The notes: generated by a model from the letters alone, not told the origin. A DNA stretch of 64,000 nucleotides from Actinomyces lilanjuaniae (GCF_003606385.1 NZ_CP032514.1:744001-808000); one strand, 5' to 3'. Numbered from the stretch's first letter, positions 1-9,354 are shown. Translations and numbers: made by a program.

Positions 1-82
1 TGCTCGCGAGGCCATGCGCCGTGCCCAGCACAAGCTGCCGATGAAGACCCGTTTCGTGACCCGTGAAGGTGGTGACATCTGA
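1..82 (+). CDS. rplP: 50S ribosomal protein L16, C-terminal end (partial)
   Basis: Only the last 26 codons are present; the gene enters from the left edge, reading from base 2. The tail, with the segment [17 protein letters not shown], matches the L16 C-terminus (the KLPxKTxFV signature). L16 binds 23S rRNA near the A-site and is assembled late into the 50S subunit. Its TGA stop (80-82) overlaps the ATG of rpmC (82-84), so the two are translationally coupled as in the S10 operon (rplP-rpmC-rpsQ). The order supports the call as much as the short sequence does. Confidence 0.9.
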   Translation, partial: AREAMRRAQHKLPMKTRFVTREGGDI

Positions 83-330
83 TGGCTATCGGTTCGAAGG
101 GCCTGACTCCGTCGGATCTCGACGGCATGGATGACGAGCGCCTTGCCGAGGAGCTCTCCAAGGCCAAGGCTGAACTGTTCAACCTGCGGTTCGCCTCAGC
201 GACCGGGCAGCTTGAGGACCGGGGGCGACTCAAGGCCGTGCGCCGTGACATCGCCCGTATCTACACCATCGCGCGCGAGCGTGAGCTCGGCATCCGCACC
301 GCTCCCAGCAGCACGGAGGAGTCCAAGTGA
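82..330 (+). CDS. rpmC: 50S ribosomal protein L29
   Basis: An 82-residue protein with the L29 pattern: an acidic N-terminal helix ([21 protein letters not shown]), then the conserved [21 protein letters not shown] segment, where Q-L-x-D/N-x-x-R-L-K-x-V-R-R-x-I-A-R is the family signature. L29 sits by the polypeptide exit tunnel, where trigger factor and SRP dock. The start ATG overlaps the rplP stop. The 3' end overlaps rpsQ by four bases (GTGA), so the three genes are tightly coupled. The short Ser/Glu/Lys tail is typical of actinobacterial L29. Confidence 0.96.
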   Translation: MAIGSKGLTPSDLDGMDDERLAEELSKAKAELFNLRFASATGQLEDRGRLKAVRRDIARIYTIARERELGIRTAPSSTEESK

Positions 331-644
331 GCGAGCAGACTACAGCAGGAGAGACCGCGTCGGGCGTCGCGGAGGCAGGCCAGGCCCCCGTTGAACGTAA
401 CCACCGCAAGGTTCGTCGCGGCTACGTGGTATCGGACAAGATGGACAAGACCATCGTGGTTCTGGTCGAGGAGCACTACAAGCACGCCCTGTACGGCAAG
501 GTTGTGCGCCGTTCCAAGAAGTTCAAGGCCCACGATGAGCGCAACGAGGCCGGGATCGGTGACCTCGTAACTATCATGGAGACCCGCCCTCTCAGTGCCA
601 CTAAGCACTTCCGGCTGGTTGAGATCATCGAGAAGGCCAAGTAG
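327..644 (+). CDS. rpsQ: 30S ribosomal protein S17
   Basis: A 105-residue S17, a primary 16S rRNA-binding protein with an OB fold. After a roughly 25-residue Thr/Ala/Glu-rich N-terminal extension common in actinobacteria come the conserved blocks: [19 protein letters not shown], the [16 protein letters not shown] strand and the C-terminal [23 protein letters not shown]. The GTG start overlaps the rpmC stop. It is the last gene of the S10 operon here, followed by a strong hairpin instead of running directly into rplN. Confidence 0.96.
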   Translation: MSEQTTAGETASGVAEAGQAPVERNHRKVRRGYVVSDKMDKTIVVLVEEHYKHALYGKVVRRSKKFKAHDERNEAGIGDLVTIMETRPLSATKHFRLVEIIEKAK

Positions 645-727
645 AGGCCACGCCAGGGTCGAGGAGGGGCTGTCGGCTGGAGCCCTGTTCCCTGTCCCGA
701 TCGCAAGCGGCGCCGCTGCCCGTCAGT

Positions 728-764
728 GACGGCACCGCACCCCGTCAAGGGGTGCGGTGCCGTC
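728..764 (+). terminator. Intrinsic terminator ending the S10 operon
   Basis: A perfect 16-bp inverted repeat (GACGGCACCGCACCCC at 728-743 and its complement at 749-764) flanks a 5-base loop (GTCAA). Only a modest T-rich stretch (TGTGTATAT) follows, which is usual for high-GC actinobacteria. It lies 84 bp after the rpsQ stop, so it separates the S10 operon from the rplN-led spc operon. Confidence 0.85.
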
Positions 765-1139
765 TGTGTATATGGCGCTATATGATGCTACGCAGACCTG
801 TGCTGCACAGACGGGGTGGCTGGGCGCAGTGACTATAGGTGCACGGAGCCGGAAAGCGGCGGAGACTGGTCGTGGTGAGCAATCACATAGGACGTTAGTG
901 TTTCTTCGGTGTCGCCTCGCCAGTTCCGTGGACTATCCTCGGAGGGCTGCGTACGTCCTCGACGCGCCCGGCAGAGACCTCGTGCCCGTGCGCCTGTGTC
1001 TGCCGGGAGAGCGTGTTGCAGGCTCCCCCTGTGGATCGGCTCGTCCCGTCACGCCGGGGGTGCTGCGCAGGTCCAGAAGAACGTTCGGCCAGGCTCGGGA
1101 CTCCTCTCGAGAACCAGCTCGACGACAGGAGAATACTCA
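765..1139 (+). other. Non-coding spacer and leader upstream of rplN
   Basis: About 375 bp between the S10 terminator and rplN. Frames open through it lack family signatures and run into rplN, so I see no gene. It must hold the promoter and leader of the spc operon; AT-richer patches around 765-800 and 925-945 are candidate promoter positions, but no convincing -35/-10 pair stands out. An AGGAG-type ribosome site lies just before the rplN ATG (CGACAGGAGAATACTCA). Confidence 0.6.
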
Positions 1140-1508
1140 ATGATCCAGCAGGAGTCGCGACTGAAGGTCGCCGACAACACCGGTGCCAAGGAGATCCTGT
1201 GCATCCGTGTTCTCGGCGGCTCGGGTCGGCGCTATGCGGGCATCGGTGACACGATCGTCGCTACAGTGAAGGACGCCATCCCCGGTGGCAACGTCAAGAG
1301 GGGCGATGTCGTCAAGGCGGTCGTGGTGCGCGCCCGCAAGGAGCGACGCCGCCCGGACGGGTCGTACATCCGTTTCGATGAGAATGCTGCCGTTATCCTC
1401 AGGAACGACGGCGAGCCGCGCGGAACTCGTATCTTCGGCCCCGTCGGCCGTGAGCTTCGTGACAAGAAGTTCATGCGCATCGTCTCACTCGCCCCGGAGG
1501 TGATCTGA
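1140..1508 (+). CDS. rplN: 50S ribosomal protein L14
   Basis: Exactly 122 residues, the usual L14 length, when started at the ATG at 1140 ([19 protein letters not shown]), which has a good upstream ribosome site. The hallmark segments are present: [19 protein letters not shown], the basic [38 protein letters not shown] core (here KRGDV) and [29 protein letters not shown]14 contacts 16S rRNA in bridges B5/B8. It is the first gene of the spc operon and sits 2 bp from rplX. Confidence 0.97.
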   Translation: MIQQESRLKVADNTGAKEILCIRVLGGSGRRYAGIGDTIVATVKDAIPGGNVKRGDVVKAVVVRARKERRRPDGSYIRFDENAAVILRNDGEPRGTRIFGPVGRELRDKKFMRIVSLAPEVI

Positions 1509-1510
1509 CC

Positions 1511-1855
1511 ATGGCGCGCGTCAAGAAGGGCGACCAGGTCATTGTCATTGCAGGCAAGGACAAGGGCAAAACAGGCCGGGTCCTGGAGGTCCACCGCAGC
1601 ACGGACCGGGTGGTGGTCGAGGGCGTCCAGCGCGTTACCAGGCACACCAAGGTGGGGCAGTCCGCACAGGGGGCTCGTACCGGCGGTATCGAGACCGTTG
1701 AGGCGCCGATCCACATGTCTAACGTCATGCTCGTGGACCCCAAGACCAAGAAGCGCACCCGGGTGGGCTTCCGTCTCGAGGAGGGGGAGCGTCCCAACGG
1801 CCGTAAGCGTACTGTGCGCGTGCGTTACGCGAAGAAGAGCGGGGAGGACCTGTAA
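1511..1855 (+). CDS. rplX: 50S ribosomal protein L24
   Basis: A 114-residue L24, an assembly-initiator protein of the 50S subunit. The N-terminal KOW motif is clear ([21 protein letters not shown]), followed by [14 protein letters not shown] and the conserved [17 protein letters not shown] segment. The spacing is 2 bp to rplN and 2 bp to rplE, so the three are one translational cluster. Length and motifs are ordinary for actinobacteria. Confidence 0.97.
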   Translation: MARVKKGDQVIVIAGKDKGKTGRVLEVHRSTDRVVVEGVQRVTRHTKVGQSAQGARTGGIETVEAPIHMSNVMLVDPKTKKRTRVGFRLEEGERPNGRKRTVRVRYAKKSGEDL

Positions 1856-1857
1856 CC

Positions 1858-2439
1858 ATGGCTGACAGCACTGACGGGGGCGCTGAGAAGAAGATGACCC
1901 CACGGCTGAAGACGCGCTACACCCAGGAGGTGCGTCCTGCCCTGCTCAAGGAGTTCCAGCACGGCAACGTGATGGAGGTCGGTAACGTCGTCAAGGTTGT
2001 CGTCAACATGGGTGTGGGCGAGGCGGCCCACGACTCGAAGATGATTGAGGGCGCCGTGCAGGACCTCGCCGCCATCACCGGCCAGAAGCCCCAGGTCACC
2101 AGGGCGCGCAAGTCCATCGCGCAGTTCAAGCTGCGGGCGGGTATGCCGATCGGGGCGCACGCCACGTTGCGCGGAGACCGGATGTGGGAGTTCCTCGACC
2201 GTCTCATCTCCATCTCCCTGCCGCGGATCCGCGACTTCCGGGGACTGAGTCCCAGGCAGTTTGACGGCAACGGCAACTACACGTTTGGTCTCACCGAGCA
2301 GTCCGTGTTCCACGAGATCGACCAGGACAAGATCGACCGCGTGCGCGGCATGGACATTACCGTGGTGACCACGGCCAAGACCGATGAGGAGGCCCGCTCC
2401 CTGCTCAAGCAGCTCGGCTTCCCCTTCAAGGAGAAGTGA
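1858..2439 (+). CDS. rplE: 50S ribosomal protein L5
   Basis: A 193-residue L5, which binds 5S rRNA and contacts the P-site tRNA and bridge B1b. The conserved parts are visible: [70 protein letters not shown], the [20 protein letters not shown] block and [23 protein letters not shown] short Asp/Gly/Lys N-terminal extension precedes the core, as in related genera. It overlaps nothing and is one base from rpsZ. Confidence 0.97.
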   Translation: MADSTDGGAEKKMTPRLKTRYTQEVRPALLKEFQHGNVMEVGNVVKVVVNMGVGEAAHDSKMIEGAVQDLAAITGQKPQVTRARKSIAQFKLRAGMPIGAHATLRGDRMWEFLDRLISISLPRIRDFRGLSPRQFDGNGNYTFGLTEQSVFHEIDQDKIDRVRGMDITVVTTAKTDEEARSLLKQLGFPFKEK

Positions 2440-2440
2440 C

Positions 2441-2626
2441 ATGGCGAAGACCGCTCTGATCAACAAGGCCAACCGCAAGCCCAAGTTTGGCGTGCGCGCC
2501 TATACGCGCTGCCAGCGTTGCGGACGTCCGCACTCCGTGTACCGCAAGTTCGGCCTGTGCCGTATCTGCCTGCGGGAGATGGCCCTGGCGGGCCAGCTTC
2601 CCGGCGTGAGCAAGTCCAGCTGGTAA
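2441..2626 (+). CDS. rpsZ: 30S ribosomal protein S14, zinc-binding type (type Z)
   Basis: A 61-residue S14 of the short, zinc-ribbon class. Two CxxC pairs, C-Q-R-C and C-R-I-C, flank the [12 protein letters not shown] loop, and the C-terminal [15 protein letters not shown] is characteristic. The longer zinc-free S14 paralogue seen in many actinobacteria is not in this window. The ATG at 2441 follows the rplE stop by one base. S14 is assembled late in the 30S head next to S3 and S10. Confidence 0.96.
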   Translation: MAKTALINKANRKPKFGVRAYTRCQRCGRPHSVYRKFGLCRICLREMALAGQLPGVSKSSW

Positions 2627-2683
2627 GAACTTACGTCGCAGGTCCGAGAGGAAACCACGACGAGGAAGGGCCGAGGCCCACTC

Positions 2684-3082
2684 ATGACTATGACAGACCC
2701 CATCGCAGACATGCTGACTCGTCTGCGTAACGCAAACAGCGCCCACCACGACTCTGTTTCCATGCCGTCGAGCAAGCTCAAGGTCAGTATCGCCCAGATG
2801 CTGAAGTCCGAGGGCTACATCGCTGACTACGAGGTGACGGACGCCGAGGTCGGCAAGACGCTCACGCTGACCCTGAAGTACGGTGCCAACCGCCAGCGCG
2901 CTATCCAGGGCCTGCGCCGGATCTCCAAGCCCGGCCTGCGCGTCTACGCAAAGTCCACGAACCTGCCCAAGGTCCTGGGGGGGCTCGGAGTGGCGATCCT
3001 GTCCACCTCCTCCGGCCTCCTCACCGACCGGCAGGCTGAGTCCCGGGGCGTGGGCGGCGAAGTCCTCGCCTACGTCTGGTGA
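2684..3082 (+). CDS. rpsH: 30S ribosomal protein S8
   Basis: A 132-residue S8, a primary 16S rRNA binder and the translational repressor of the spc operon in E. coli; whether it does that here cannot be seen. Conserved parts: [41 protein letters not shown], the [21 protein letters not shown] block and the C-terminal [34 protein letters not shown]-type ribosome site lies in the short spacer from rpsZ. Confidence 0.97.
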   Translation: MTMTDPIADMLTRLRNANSAHHDSVSMPSSKLKVSIAQMLKSEGYIADYEVTDAEVGKTLTLTLKYGANRQRAIQGLRRISKPGLRVYAKSTNLPKVLGGLGVAILSTSSGLLTDRQAESRGVGGEVLAYVW

Positions 3083-3103
3083 GGCAAGGAGCGGAGGAAA
3101 ACC

Positions 3104-3643
3104 ATGTCTCGTATTGGACGTCTCCCCGTTCCGGTCCCGGCCGGAGTGGATGTGACAATTGATGGAAACGAGGTGACGGTCAAGGGCCCCAAGGGTACCT
3201 TGTCCCGGACCGTTGCCGAGCCGCTGAGCGTGACTCGTCAGGAGGACGGCTCCATCCTGGTGACGCGGCCCGACGACGAGCGCCGTTCCCGCTCCCTTCA
3301 CGGCCTGTCGCGCACTCTCATCAACAACATGGTGGTGGGCGTGACCCAGGGGCACGAGAAGAACCTTGAGATCGTCGGCACCGGTTACCGCGTGGTCGCT
3401 AAGGGGCAGGGCATCGAGCTGTCGCTGGGCTTCTCCCACACCGTGACGGTCGAACCGCCGGAGGGAGTCACCCTGACGGTGGACGGCAACCTCAAGATCA
3501 AGGTGTCGGGCATTTCCAAGGAGCAGGTTGGCGAGGTCGCCGCTAACATCCGCAAGATCCGTCCGCCGGAGCCCTATAAGGGCAAGGGTGTGCGCTACGC
3601 GGGTGAGAACGTGCGTCGTAAGGTCGGAAAGGCTGGTAAGTGA
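3104..3643 (+). CDS. rplF: 50S ribosomal protein L6
   Basis: A 179-residue L6 with the expected two-fold repeat. The N-terminal half starts [21 protein letters not shown] and carries [13 protein letters not shown]. The C-terminal half carries [27 protein letters not shown], and the signature [28 protein letters not shown]6 stabilises the sarcin-ricin loop region of the 50S subunit. The stop sits beside the rplR start, with GGAAAGG at the end of this gene serving as rplR's ribosome site. Confidence 0.97.
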   Translation: MSRIGRLPVPVPAGVDVTIDGNEVTVKGPKGTLSRTVAEPLSVTRQEDGSILVTRPDDERRSRSLHGLSRTLINNMVVGVTQGHEKNLEIVGTGYRVVAKGQGIELSLGFSHTVTVEPPEGVTLTVDGNLKIKVSGISKEQVGEVAANIRKIRPPEPYKGKGVRYAGENVRRKVGKAGK

Positions 3644-3645
3644 CC

Positions 3646-4026
3646 ATGGCTTACTCGATCAAGAGGGGCAAAGGAAGCCCCCGGGCCGTGGCCCGCAAGA
3701 TCCGCCACCAGCGCGTGCGCAAGAAGGTCAGCGGTACGCCCGAGCGTCCTCGCCTGGTGGTGACCCGTTCCAACCGGCACATGGTGGCCCAGGTTGTCGA
3801 CGACACCATTGGCCATACGCTGTGCGCCGCCTCAACCCTGGAGCAGGCAGCCAAGGGTGTTGAGGGGCACAAGGTCGGAGCGGCCCGCAGGGTCGGCGAG
3901 CTCGTGGCGCAGCGGGCCAGAGCGCTGGGCATTGAGGCTGTCGTGTTTGACCGTGGAGGCAACAAGTACCACGGGCGGGTGGCAGCCGTCGCGGAAGGTG
4001 CCCGTGAAGGAGGCCTGACGCTGTGA
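3646..4026 (+). CDS. rplR: 50S ribosomal protein L18
   Basis: A 126-residue L18, one of the 5S rRNA-binding proteins. It has the basic N-terminus ([22 protein letters not shown]), the [26 protein letters not shown] segment and the C-terminal [24 protein letters not shown], which matches the FDRxGxxYHGRVxAlAdxAREgGL signature. The ATG at 3646 gives the normal [10 protein letters not shown] start; a GTG two codons upstream (3640), overlapping the rplF stop, is an alternative. Confidence 0.96.
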   Translation: MAYSIKRGKGSPRAVARKIRHQRVRKKVSGTPERPRLVVTRSNRHMVAQVVDDTIGHTLCAASTLEQAAKGVEGHKVGAARRVGELVAQRARALGIEAVVFDRGGNKYHGRVAAVAEGAREGGLTL

Positions 4027-4069
4027 TCACCACGACGACAGAGACGACGAGAAAGCAGAGGAACATCTG

Positions 4070-4777
4070 ATGGCTGCACCGCAGCGAGACGGGTCCGCGT
4101 CGTCTGACGGCTCGACCCAGCGTGAGAACGAGGAGCGCCGGGGCGAGGGCCGCGGCCGCCGTGACCGTGGCGGCGACCGTCGGGACCGTGGCCGGAGCAA
4201 CGACGACAAGTACATCGAGCGCGTCGTCTCGATCAACCGTGTCTCCAAGGTCGTCAAGGGCGGCCGCCGCTTCACCTTCACCGCCCTGGTGGTCGTCGGT
4301 GACGGCGAGGGGACCGTGGGCGTGGGCTACGGCAAGGCAAAGGAGGTGCCTGCCGCGATCGCCAAGGCCGTGGAGGTCGCCAAGAAGGGCTTCTTCCACG
4401 TGCCGATGATCCGCCGTACCATCCCGCACCTGGTCCAGGGCGAGGACTCCGCAGGCATCGTGCTGCTACGTCCTGCCTCCCCGGGTACCGGCGTTATCGC
4501 CGGCGGCCCGGTGCGTGCCGTCCTGGACTGCGCCGGTGTCCACGACGTCCTGTCCAAGTCGCTGGGCTCCTCCAACGCGATCAACATCGTCCACGCCACG
4601 GTGGATGCCCTTAAGCAGCTGGAGCAGCCTGAGGGTGTCGCCGCCCGCCGGGGCCTGCCCCTGGAGGACGTCGCTCCGCAGTCGATGCTGCGAGCCCGCG
4701 CTGAGGGTGAGGCCGACAGGCGCGCCGAGGCTGAGAAGAAGGAGGCCGACAAGGCCGCAGAAGGAGTGCGTGCGTGA
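4070..4777 (+). CDS. rpsE: 30S ribosomal protein S5
   Basis: A 235-residue S5, longer than the 166-residue E. coli protein because of a charged N-terminal extension ([20 protein letters not shown]) and a Lys/Glu/Ala tail, both common in actinobacteria. The core has the double-stranded RNA-binding domain ([23 protein letters not shown]), [20 protein letters not shown] and the C-terminal fold ending [21 protein letters not shown]. It is a fidelity protein and the site of spectinomycin resistance. The TGA overlaps the rpmD ATG. Confidence 0.97.
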   Translation: MAAPQRDGSASSDGSTQRENEERRGEGRGRRDRGGDRRDRGRSNDDKYIERVVSINRVSKVVKGGRRFTFTALVVVGDGEGTVGVGYGKAKEVPAAIAKAVEVAKKGFFHVPMIRRTIPHLVQGEDSAGIVLLRPASPGTGVIAGGPVRAVLDCAGVHDVLSKSLGSSNAINIVHATVDALKQLEQPEGVAARRGLPLEDVAPQSMLRARAEGEADRRAEAEKKEADKAAEGVRA

Positions 4778-4995
4778 TGGCTGACACCACGACAAGGCAG
4801 AGCGGTGAGCACGGTGCCAGACGGCTCAGGGTCACGCAGGTCCGTTCTGGCATCGGCGGCACCCACCGCCAGCGTGCCTCGCTGCACACCCTGGGGCTGC
4901 GCAGGATCCGTCAGAGCGTTGTACGGGAGGACTCCCCCTCCGTGCGGGGTCTGATTGCCACGGTGCGCCACCTGGTTACCGTTGAGGAGGTCTGA
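4777..4995 (+). CDS. rpmD: 50S ribosomal protein L30
   Basis: A 72-residue L30. After a short variable N-terminus come [45 protein letters not shown] and [10 protein letters not shown], the bacterial L30 pattern, in which GLRRIxxxV and VRGmI are diagnostic. The ATG at 4777 shares its A with the rpsE stop (ATGA-type overlap), which decides the start over an in-frame GTG one codon upstream. It lies one base from rplO. Confidence 0.95.
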   Translation: MADTTTRQSGEHGARRLRVTQVRSGIGGTHRQRASLHTLGLRRIRQSVVREDSPSVRGLIATVRHLVTVEEV

Positions 4996-4996
4996 G

Positions 4997-5518
4997 ATGG
5001 CTGAGTCCAGGAAGACACAGAGGGACACCCAGAAGGACACTGAGGGTGGTCCTGAGACGCAGGCAGCAGGTGGGTCCCGGGTTGTGCGGCTGCACCACCT
5101 GCGGCCTGCGGCGGGCTCTAGGAAGGCCAGGACTCGTGTGGGTCGTGGTGAGGGCTCCAAGGGAAAGACCGCCGGGCGGGGTACCAAGGGCACCAAGGCT
5201 CGCTACCAGGTCCGCCCTGGTTTCGAGGGCGGGCAGATGCCCCTGCACATGCGCCTGCCCAAGCTTCGCGGCTTCCGCAGCCCCCACCGGGTGGAGTACC
5301 AGCCGGTCAACGTGGGGCGTATCGCTGAGCTCTTCCCTGCTGGCGGCACGGTGACCGTGGAGGACCTGGTTGCTGTCGGCGCGGTGCGCAAGGGCCACCT
5401 GGTCAAGGTCCTAGGCGGCGGTGACGTGACGGTGGCTCTCACGGTCACCGTGGACGCCTGGTCCGGCTCCGCCAAGGAGAAGATCGAGGCCGCAGGTGGG
5501 TCCATCACCACCCGGTGA
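4997..5518 (+). CDS. rplO: 50S ribosomal protein L15
   Basis: A 173-residue L15. A hydrophilic N-terminal extension of about 25 residues precedes the usual start of the fold, [38 protein letters not shown], where GRGxGSGxGKTxGRGxKGxxaR is the family signature. [21 protein letters not shown] is equally diagnostic. L15 organises 23S rRNA during 50S assembly. It ends the spc ribosomal genes here and is followed by a hairpin terminator before secY. Confidence 0.96.
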   Translation: MAESRKTQRDTQKDTEGGPETQAAGGSRVVRLHHLRPAAGSRKARTRVGRGEGSKGKTAGRGTKGTKARYQVRPGFEGGQMPLHMRLPKLRGFRSPHRVEYQPVNVGRIAELFPAGGTVTVEDLVAVGAVRKGHLVKVLGGGDVTVALTVTVDAWSGSAKEKIEAAGGSITTR

Positions 5519-5550
5519 GCGGCGCACCCGTTTGCCCATGACGAACGCGT

Positions 5551-5597
5551 GACGGAGCCCGGCCCGTCCAGGAGCATCCTGGAGGCCGGGCTCCGTC
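5551..5597 (+). terminator. Terminator between rplO and secY
   Basis: A compound hairpin. The outer 14-bp arms (GACGGAGCCCGGCC at 5551-5564 and its exact complement at 5584-5597) enclose an inner 7-bp stem (TCCAGGA/TCCTGGA, 5567-5573 and 5577-5583) with a GCA loop. The only imperfection is a two-base bulge. A TAGTCT hexamer follows within 15 bp and may belong to a secY promoter. This would uncouple secY-adk-map from the ribosomal genes. Confidence 0.8.
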
Positions 5598-5704
5598 AAC
5601 GGTAGTCTGACCTGGGCGCATACCCGGTGTCCCACCCGTCTGGCGGGTGGAGCCGTGAGACACGACCGACCACACGACACACTACCGAGTACACAGGAGA
5701 TCGA

Positions 5705-6997
5705 GTGCTCAGCGCGTTCATCCAGGCGTTTCGGACGCCCGACCTCAGGGCCAAGCTCCTCTTCACCCTGGGCATCATGGCTCTGTTCCGCCTGGGATCG
5801 ACAGTGCCCGCTCCAGGCGTGGACATGGCCAACGTCCAGGTCTGCGTAGGAGAGGCTGAGGGGCAGGGCCTGCTCAGCCTGATCAACATCTTCTCCGGGG
5901 GGGCGCTGCTCCAGCTGAGCGTCTTCGCCCTGGGAATCATGCCCTACATCACCGCGTCGATCATTATCCAGCTGCTGCGCGTGGTCATCCCCCGGTTCGA
6001 GGAGCTCCACAAGGAGGGCCAAGCCGGTACCGCCAAGCTGACGGAGTACACCCGCTACCTCACTATCGGCCTGGGCCTGCTGCAGTCAGCCACCATCGTG
6101 TCGACAGCGGCCACCGGCCAGCTGTTCGTAGGCTGCTCCGTGGAGGTCGTGCCTGACGCCTCCTTCGTCACCCTGGCTCTCATGGTCGTCACCATGACAG
6201 CAGGGACCGGACTCATCATGTGGCTGGGCGAGCTGATCACCGAGCGCGGCATCGGCAACGGCATGTCCCTGCTGATCTTCACCTCCATCGTCGCCCAGTT
6301 CCCGGCCAACATGATCTCCATTGCCGGGGGCAACAACGGCCTGTCACGTTTCCTCATCGTGGTGGCGGTGGTTCTGGCGGCCACGTTGGCCGTGATCTTT
6401 GTGGAGCAGGCGCAGCGCCGCATCCCCGTCCAGTACGCCAAGCGGATGATCGGTCGTCGGCAGTACGGAGGGTCCACCACCTACATCCCGATCAAGATCA
6501 ACACCGCTGGAGTCATCCCGGTCATCTTCGCCTCCTCGATCTTGGCTATGCCCCAGCTGGTTGCCGGATTCGGCCGCCCCACCGACGGGTGGGTCATCTG
6601 GATCATGAACAACCTCCAGCAGACTCACCCCCTCTACCTGAGTGCCTACGCCGTCCTCATCCTGTGCTTCGCCTTCTTCTACACCGCGATCACCTTCAAC
6701 CCCGAGGAGACCGCGGACAACATGAAGCGCTACGGCGGGTTCATCCCGGGAATTCGTGCCGGGGAACCGACGGTGCGCTACCTGACCTACGTCATCAACC
6801 GTGTCACCACAGCGGGTGCCATCTACCTCGTCCTTCTCGCCCTGCTTCCGACTGTCGCGGTGATCTGGCTGGGGCTGGCCCAGACCCTGCCCTTCGGAGG
6901 CACCACCATCCTTATCATGGTGGGAGTGGGTCTCCAGACCGTCAAGGAGATCAACTCCCAGCTCCAGCAGCGCCACTACGAAGGGTTCTTGTCATGA
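5705..6997 (+). CDS. secY: Preprotein translocase subunit SecY
   Basis: A 430-residue, ten-span membrane channel protein. The GTG at 5705 is chosen because ACAGGAGATCGA precedes it and [21 protein letters not shown] is the usual SecY start. Typical parts are [14 protein letters not shown] (plug region), [14 protein letters not shown], the [14 protein letters not shown] loop, [22 protein letters not shown] (cytoplasmic C4 loop that binds SecA/ribosome), [26 protein letters not shown] (C5 loop) and [26 protein letters not shown]. It forms the SecYEG pore. Its stop overlaps the adk start (ATGA). Confidence 0.97.
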   Translation: MLSAFIQAFRTPDLRAKLLFTLGIMALFRLGSTVPAPGVDMANVQVCVGEAEGQGLLSLINIFSGGALLQLSVFALGIMPYITASIIIQLLRVVIPRFEELHKEGQAGTAKLTEYTRYLTIGLGLLQSATIVSTAATGQLFVGCSVEVVPDASFVTLALMVVTMTAGTGLIMWLGELITERGIGNGMSLLIFTSIVAQFPANMISIAGGNNGLSRFLIVVAVVLAATLAVIFVEQAQRRIPVQYAKRMIGRRQYGGSTTYIPIKINTAGVIPVIFASSILAMPQLVAGFGRPTDGWVIWIMNNLQQTHPLYLSAYAVLILCFAFFYTAITFNPEETADNMKRYGGFIPGIRAGEPTVRYLTYVINRVTTAGAIYLVLLALLPTVAVIWLGLAQTLPFGGTTILIMVGVGLQTVKEINSQLQQRHYEGFLS

Positions 6998-7578
6998 GTG
7001 CACGCATGGTTCTTCTCGGTCCACCTGGCGCGGGAAAGGGGACCCAGGCCGCTCGCGTCGCTGAGCACCTGGGCGTCCCGGCGATCTCCACCGGGGACAT
7101 CTTCCGTGCCAACGTCGCCGAGGGAACTGAGCTGGGGACCCAGGCCCAGGGCTATATCGACCGCGGTGAGTACGTACCGGACTCGGTGACCAACGCGATG
7201 GTGGCTGACCGGATCAGCCAGGAGGACTGCCGTGAGGGGTTCCTGCTGGACGGCTACCCGCGTACGCAGGCTCAGGTCGCTGCCCTGGACGAGATGCTGG
7301 CCTCCTCCGGGTCCCGCGTGGACCTGGTCCTGGAGATCACCGCCCAGGAAGAGGCCGTTGTCGAGCGCCTGCTGAGGCGTGCCAGTGAGCAGGGCCGCGC
7401 GGACGACACCGAGCCGGTCATCCGCCACCGGCTGAAGGTCTACGCCGAGGCCACCGCGCCGCTGGTGGACCTGTACACGCGTCGAGGCCTGCTGGTCAGC
7501 GTGGACGGCATGGGCGACGTCGAGGAGGTTACGCAGCGCATCCTCGCGGCACTGTCCCGGCACGACCTGGTCGGCTAG
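6994..7578 (+). CDS. adk: Adenylate kinase
   Basis: A 194-residue cytoplasmic enzyme for ATP + AMP = 2 ADP. It has the P-loop GPPGAGKGT (residues 9-17), the AMP-site segments ISTGDIFRAN and the DGYPRTQAQV signature. The lid is short, without the zinc-binding Cys insert: after VVERLLRR it passes straight to RADDTEPVIRHRLKVYAEATAPL. This is the actinobacterial short-lid form. The start ATG overlaps the secY TGA, the classic secY-adk-map arrangement. Confidence 0.97.
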   Translation: MSARMVLLGPPGAGKGTQAARVAEHLGVPAISTGDIFRANVAEGTELGTQAQGYIDRGEYVPDSVTNAMVADRISQEDCREGFLLDGYPRTQAQVAALDEMLASSGSRVDLVLEITAQEEAVVERLLRRASEQGRADDTEPVIRHRLKVYAEATAPLVDLYTRRGLLVSVDGMGDVEEVTQRILAALSRHDLVG

Positions 7579-7634
7579 GACCGGCTGCGGTGGGATAGTG
7601 CTCGGGCAGCCGTCCGGGCAGAAGGGAGTGCAGC

Positions 7635-8450
7635 GTGTTCTCACGGGAGCAGATCCAACTGAGGACTCCTGACCAGGTCCGGCATATGCGTCGTGCCGGC
7701 CTGGTGGTGGCGAAGGTGCACGCTGCCCTGCGGGAGGCCGTGGCGCCCGGGGTCACCACTGCAGAGCTTGACGTGGTGGCCGCCGAGGTCATCGCACAGT
7801 CTGGTGCCAGGTCCAACTTCCTGGGCTACTACGGGTACCCGGCCACCGTGTGCGTGTCCGTCAACGAGGAGGTCGTGCACGCAGTCCCGGGGAAGCGCAG
7901 GCTGCGGGCCGGGGACCTGGTCACCTTTGACTGCGGCGCCTACGTCGTGGACGAGGAGGGGACTCAGTGGCACGGTGACGCCGCCTTCACCACCGTGGTC
8001 GGGGGTACCTATCAGGACCCTCTCGACGAGCTCGTGGACACCACGACCTATGAGGCCCTGTGGTCGGCTGTGGCTGCCGTCGCGGTCGCCGTCCAGAGTG
8101 GCGCCTCCGGTCGCGGGGGGAGGCTCAACGTGGTCGGTGACGCTGTCGAGGCCGTGGTGGAGCGGGCCGCTGAGCACCACGGGCACCGGCTGGGTATTCT
8201 CCGGGAGTACGTGGGGCACGGGATCGGCACGCAGATGCACATGTCGCCCGACGTGCTCAACTACTCGGTGAGCCGCCGGGGCCCCAGGCTGAGGCCCGGA
8301 ATGGTCCTGGCTATCGAGCCGATGCTGACCGCCGGGCCGCCTCGGGTACGCGAGCTCGACGACGGATGGACCGTCGTCACCTGTGACGGATCGCGTGCAG
8401 CACAGTGGGAGCACACGGTCGCGATCCTCCCGGGGGGGTGTGGGTCCTGA
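7635..8450 (+). CDS. map: Type I methionine aminopeptidase
   Basis: Removes the initiator methionine from nascent proteins; a dinuclear metal peptidase. Metal ligands are visible in order: D in VTFDCGAYV, D in WHGDAAFT, H in VGHGIGTQMH, E in LAIEPMLT and E in QWEHTVAI. The frame closes at 8450 after ILPGG, without the usual C-terminal extension. Just there is a run of seven G (8432-8438). With eight G the frame reads on as VWVLTAPDGG, a common Map ending, to a TGA at 8513-8515. The true end is therefore probably 8515. Confidence 0.95.
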   Translation: MFSREQIQLRTPDQVRHMRRAGLVVAKVHAALREAVAPGVTTAELDVVAAEVIAQSGARSNFLGYYGYPATVCVSVNEEVVHAVPGKRRLRAGDLVTFDCGAYVVDEEGTQWHGDAAFTTVVGGTYQDPLDELVDTTTYEALWSAVAAVAVAVQSGASGRGGRLNVVGDAVEAVVERAAEHHGHRLGILREYVGHGIGTQMHMSPDVLNYSVSRRGPRLRPGMVLAIEPMLTAGPPRVRELDDGWTVVTCDGSRAAQWEHTVAILPGGCGS

Positions 8451-8515
8451 CCGCGCCGGACGGGGGAGCGCAGGGGCTAGAGCCTTTTGGCCTGGCGCCG
8501 GTGGTCCTGTCCTGA

Positions 8516-8820
8516 CAGGCGGCCCTTGGCACGCGGTTGGGGGCGGTGCACGTCGGGACCACTCCCGATCAGGCCGACGGCAGGCCGCAAGTGTCGGTGT
8601 GTCCGGAAACACCGCGGACGTGGCCGCCAGGGCATGGTAGGTGACAGCGTTCCTGCCGTAGAGTTTGCTGCTGGACGCCTGTCCGTCGATCCTTCCTGCC
8701 CATGCACCTTGTCCTCCGGCAGCCGGTGCCGTGGACCAAGTTCCTGTGGTCGGCAGCGGCGTCCGCCGGGCGGCGCTCGTCGTCGGGCACGTTCGAGCGA
8801 ACAACCACTGTTGGAGGGAC
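8516..8820 (+). other. Spacer upstream of infA
   Basis: About 305 bp with no gene I can support; frames through it have no recognisable family. It must contain the promoter of the infA-rpmJ-rpsM-rpsK-rpoA-rplQ operon. TAGAGT near 8659 could be a -10, but there is no well-spaced -35. A good ribosome site (TTGGAGGGAC) lies directly before infA. Confidence 0.5.
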
Positions 8821-9042
8821 ATGGCTAAGAAGGACGGAGTCATCGAGGTCGAGGGATCGGTCGTCGAGGCCCTTCCGAACGCGATGTTCCGGGTTGAGCT
8901 GAGCAACGGGCACGTAGTGCTCGCGCACATCTCCGGAAAGATGCGGCAGCACTACATTCGTATCCTTCCCGAGGACCGGGTGGTCGTCGAGCTCAGCCCG
9001 TACGACCTGTCCCGTGGTCGCATCGTCTACCGTTACAAGTGA
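8821..9042 (+). CDS. infA: Translation initiation factor IF-1
   Basis: Exactly 73 residues, the near-universal IF-1 length, almost all of it one S1-type OB fold: [41 protein letters not shown] and [28 protein letters not shown]. It binds the 30S A-site and helps IF-2 and IF-3 select the initiator tRNA. The ATG has TTGGAGGGAC upstream. It heads the alpha operon together with rpmJ. Confidence 0.97.
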   Translation: MAKKDGVIEVEGSVVEALPNAMFRVELSNGHVVLAHISGKMRQHYIRILPEDRVVVELSPYDLSRGRIVYRYK

Positions 9043-9075
9043 GAGCCGGCTCAGTACAGCCGACGGAGGAGCAGC

Positions 9076-9189
9076 ATGAAGGTCAAGCCGAGTGTCAAGA
9101 AGATCTGTGACAGCTGCAAGGTGATTCGTCGCCACGGCCGCGTCATGGTCATCTGCGATAACCCGCGGCACAAGCAGCGACAGGGCTGA
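9076..9189 (+). CDS. rpmJ: 50S ribosomal protein L36
   Basis: A 37-residue protein, too small for most gene callers' usual cut-off. It is the zinc-binding L36 form: [17 protein letters not shown], then [10 protein letters not shown] and NPRHKQRQG, giving the C-x2-C-x12-C-x4-H zinc ligands. It lies 33 bp after infA with a GGAGGAGC ribosome site, in the standard infA-rpmJ-rpsM order. Confidence 0.96.
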   Translation: MKVKPSVKKICDSCKVIRRHGRVMVICDNPRHKQRQG

Positions 9190-9354
9190 GTCCAGCCCAC
9201 GCACCGTGGCCCCTGGCCACCACACAAGGCACCTGTCCCAGCCAGTCCTGCTTAGGCAGCGGGACCGCAACCCCCGGTTCTCGGAGGCCGGGGCCGCCCT
9301 GCGGGGCGGGGGAGACGGGTGACGACCTCCGGGAGCACACAGGAGAACCACATC

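Noticed and set aside
757..1139. N-terminal extension of L14 or a small gene in the rpsQ-rplN gap
   Set aside because: L14 from 1140 is exactly family length with a good ribosome site; upstream sequence in frame is Arg/Pro/Ser-rich without similarity to any L14.
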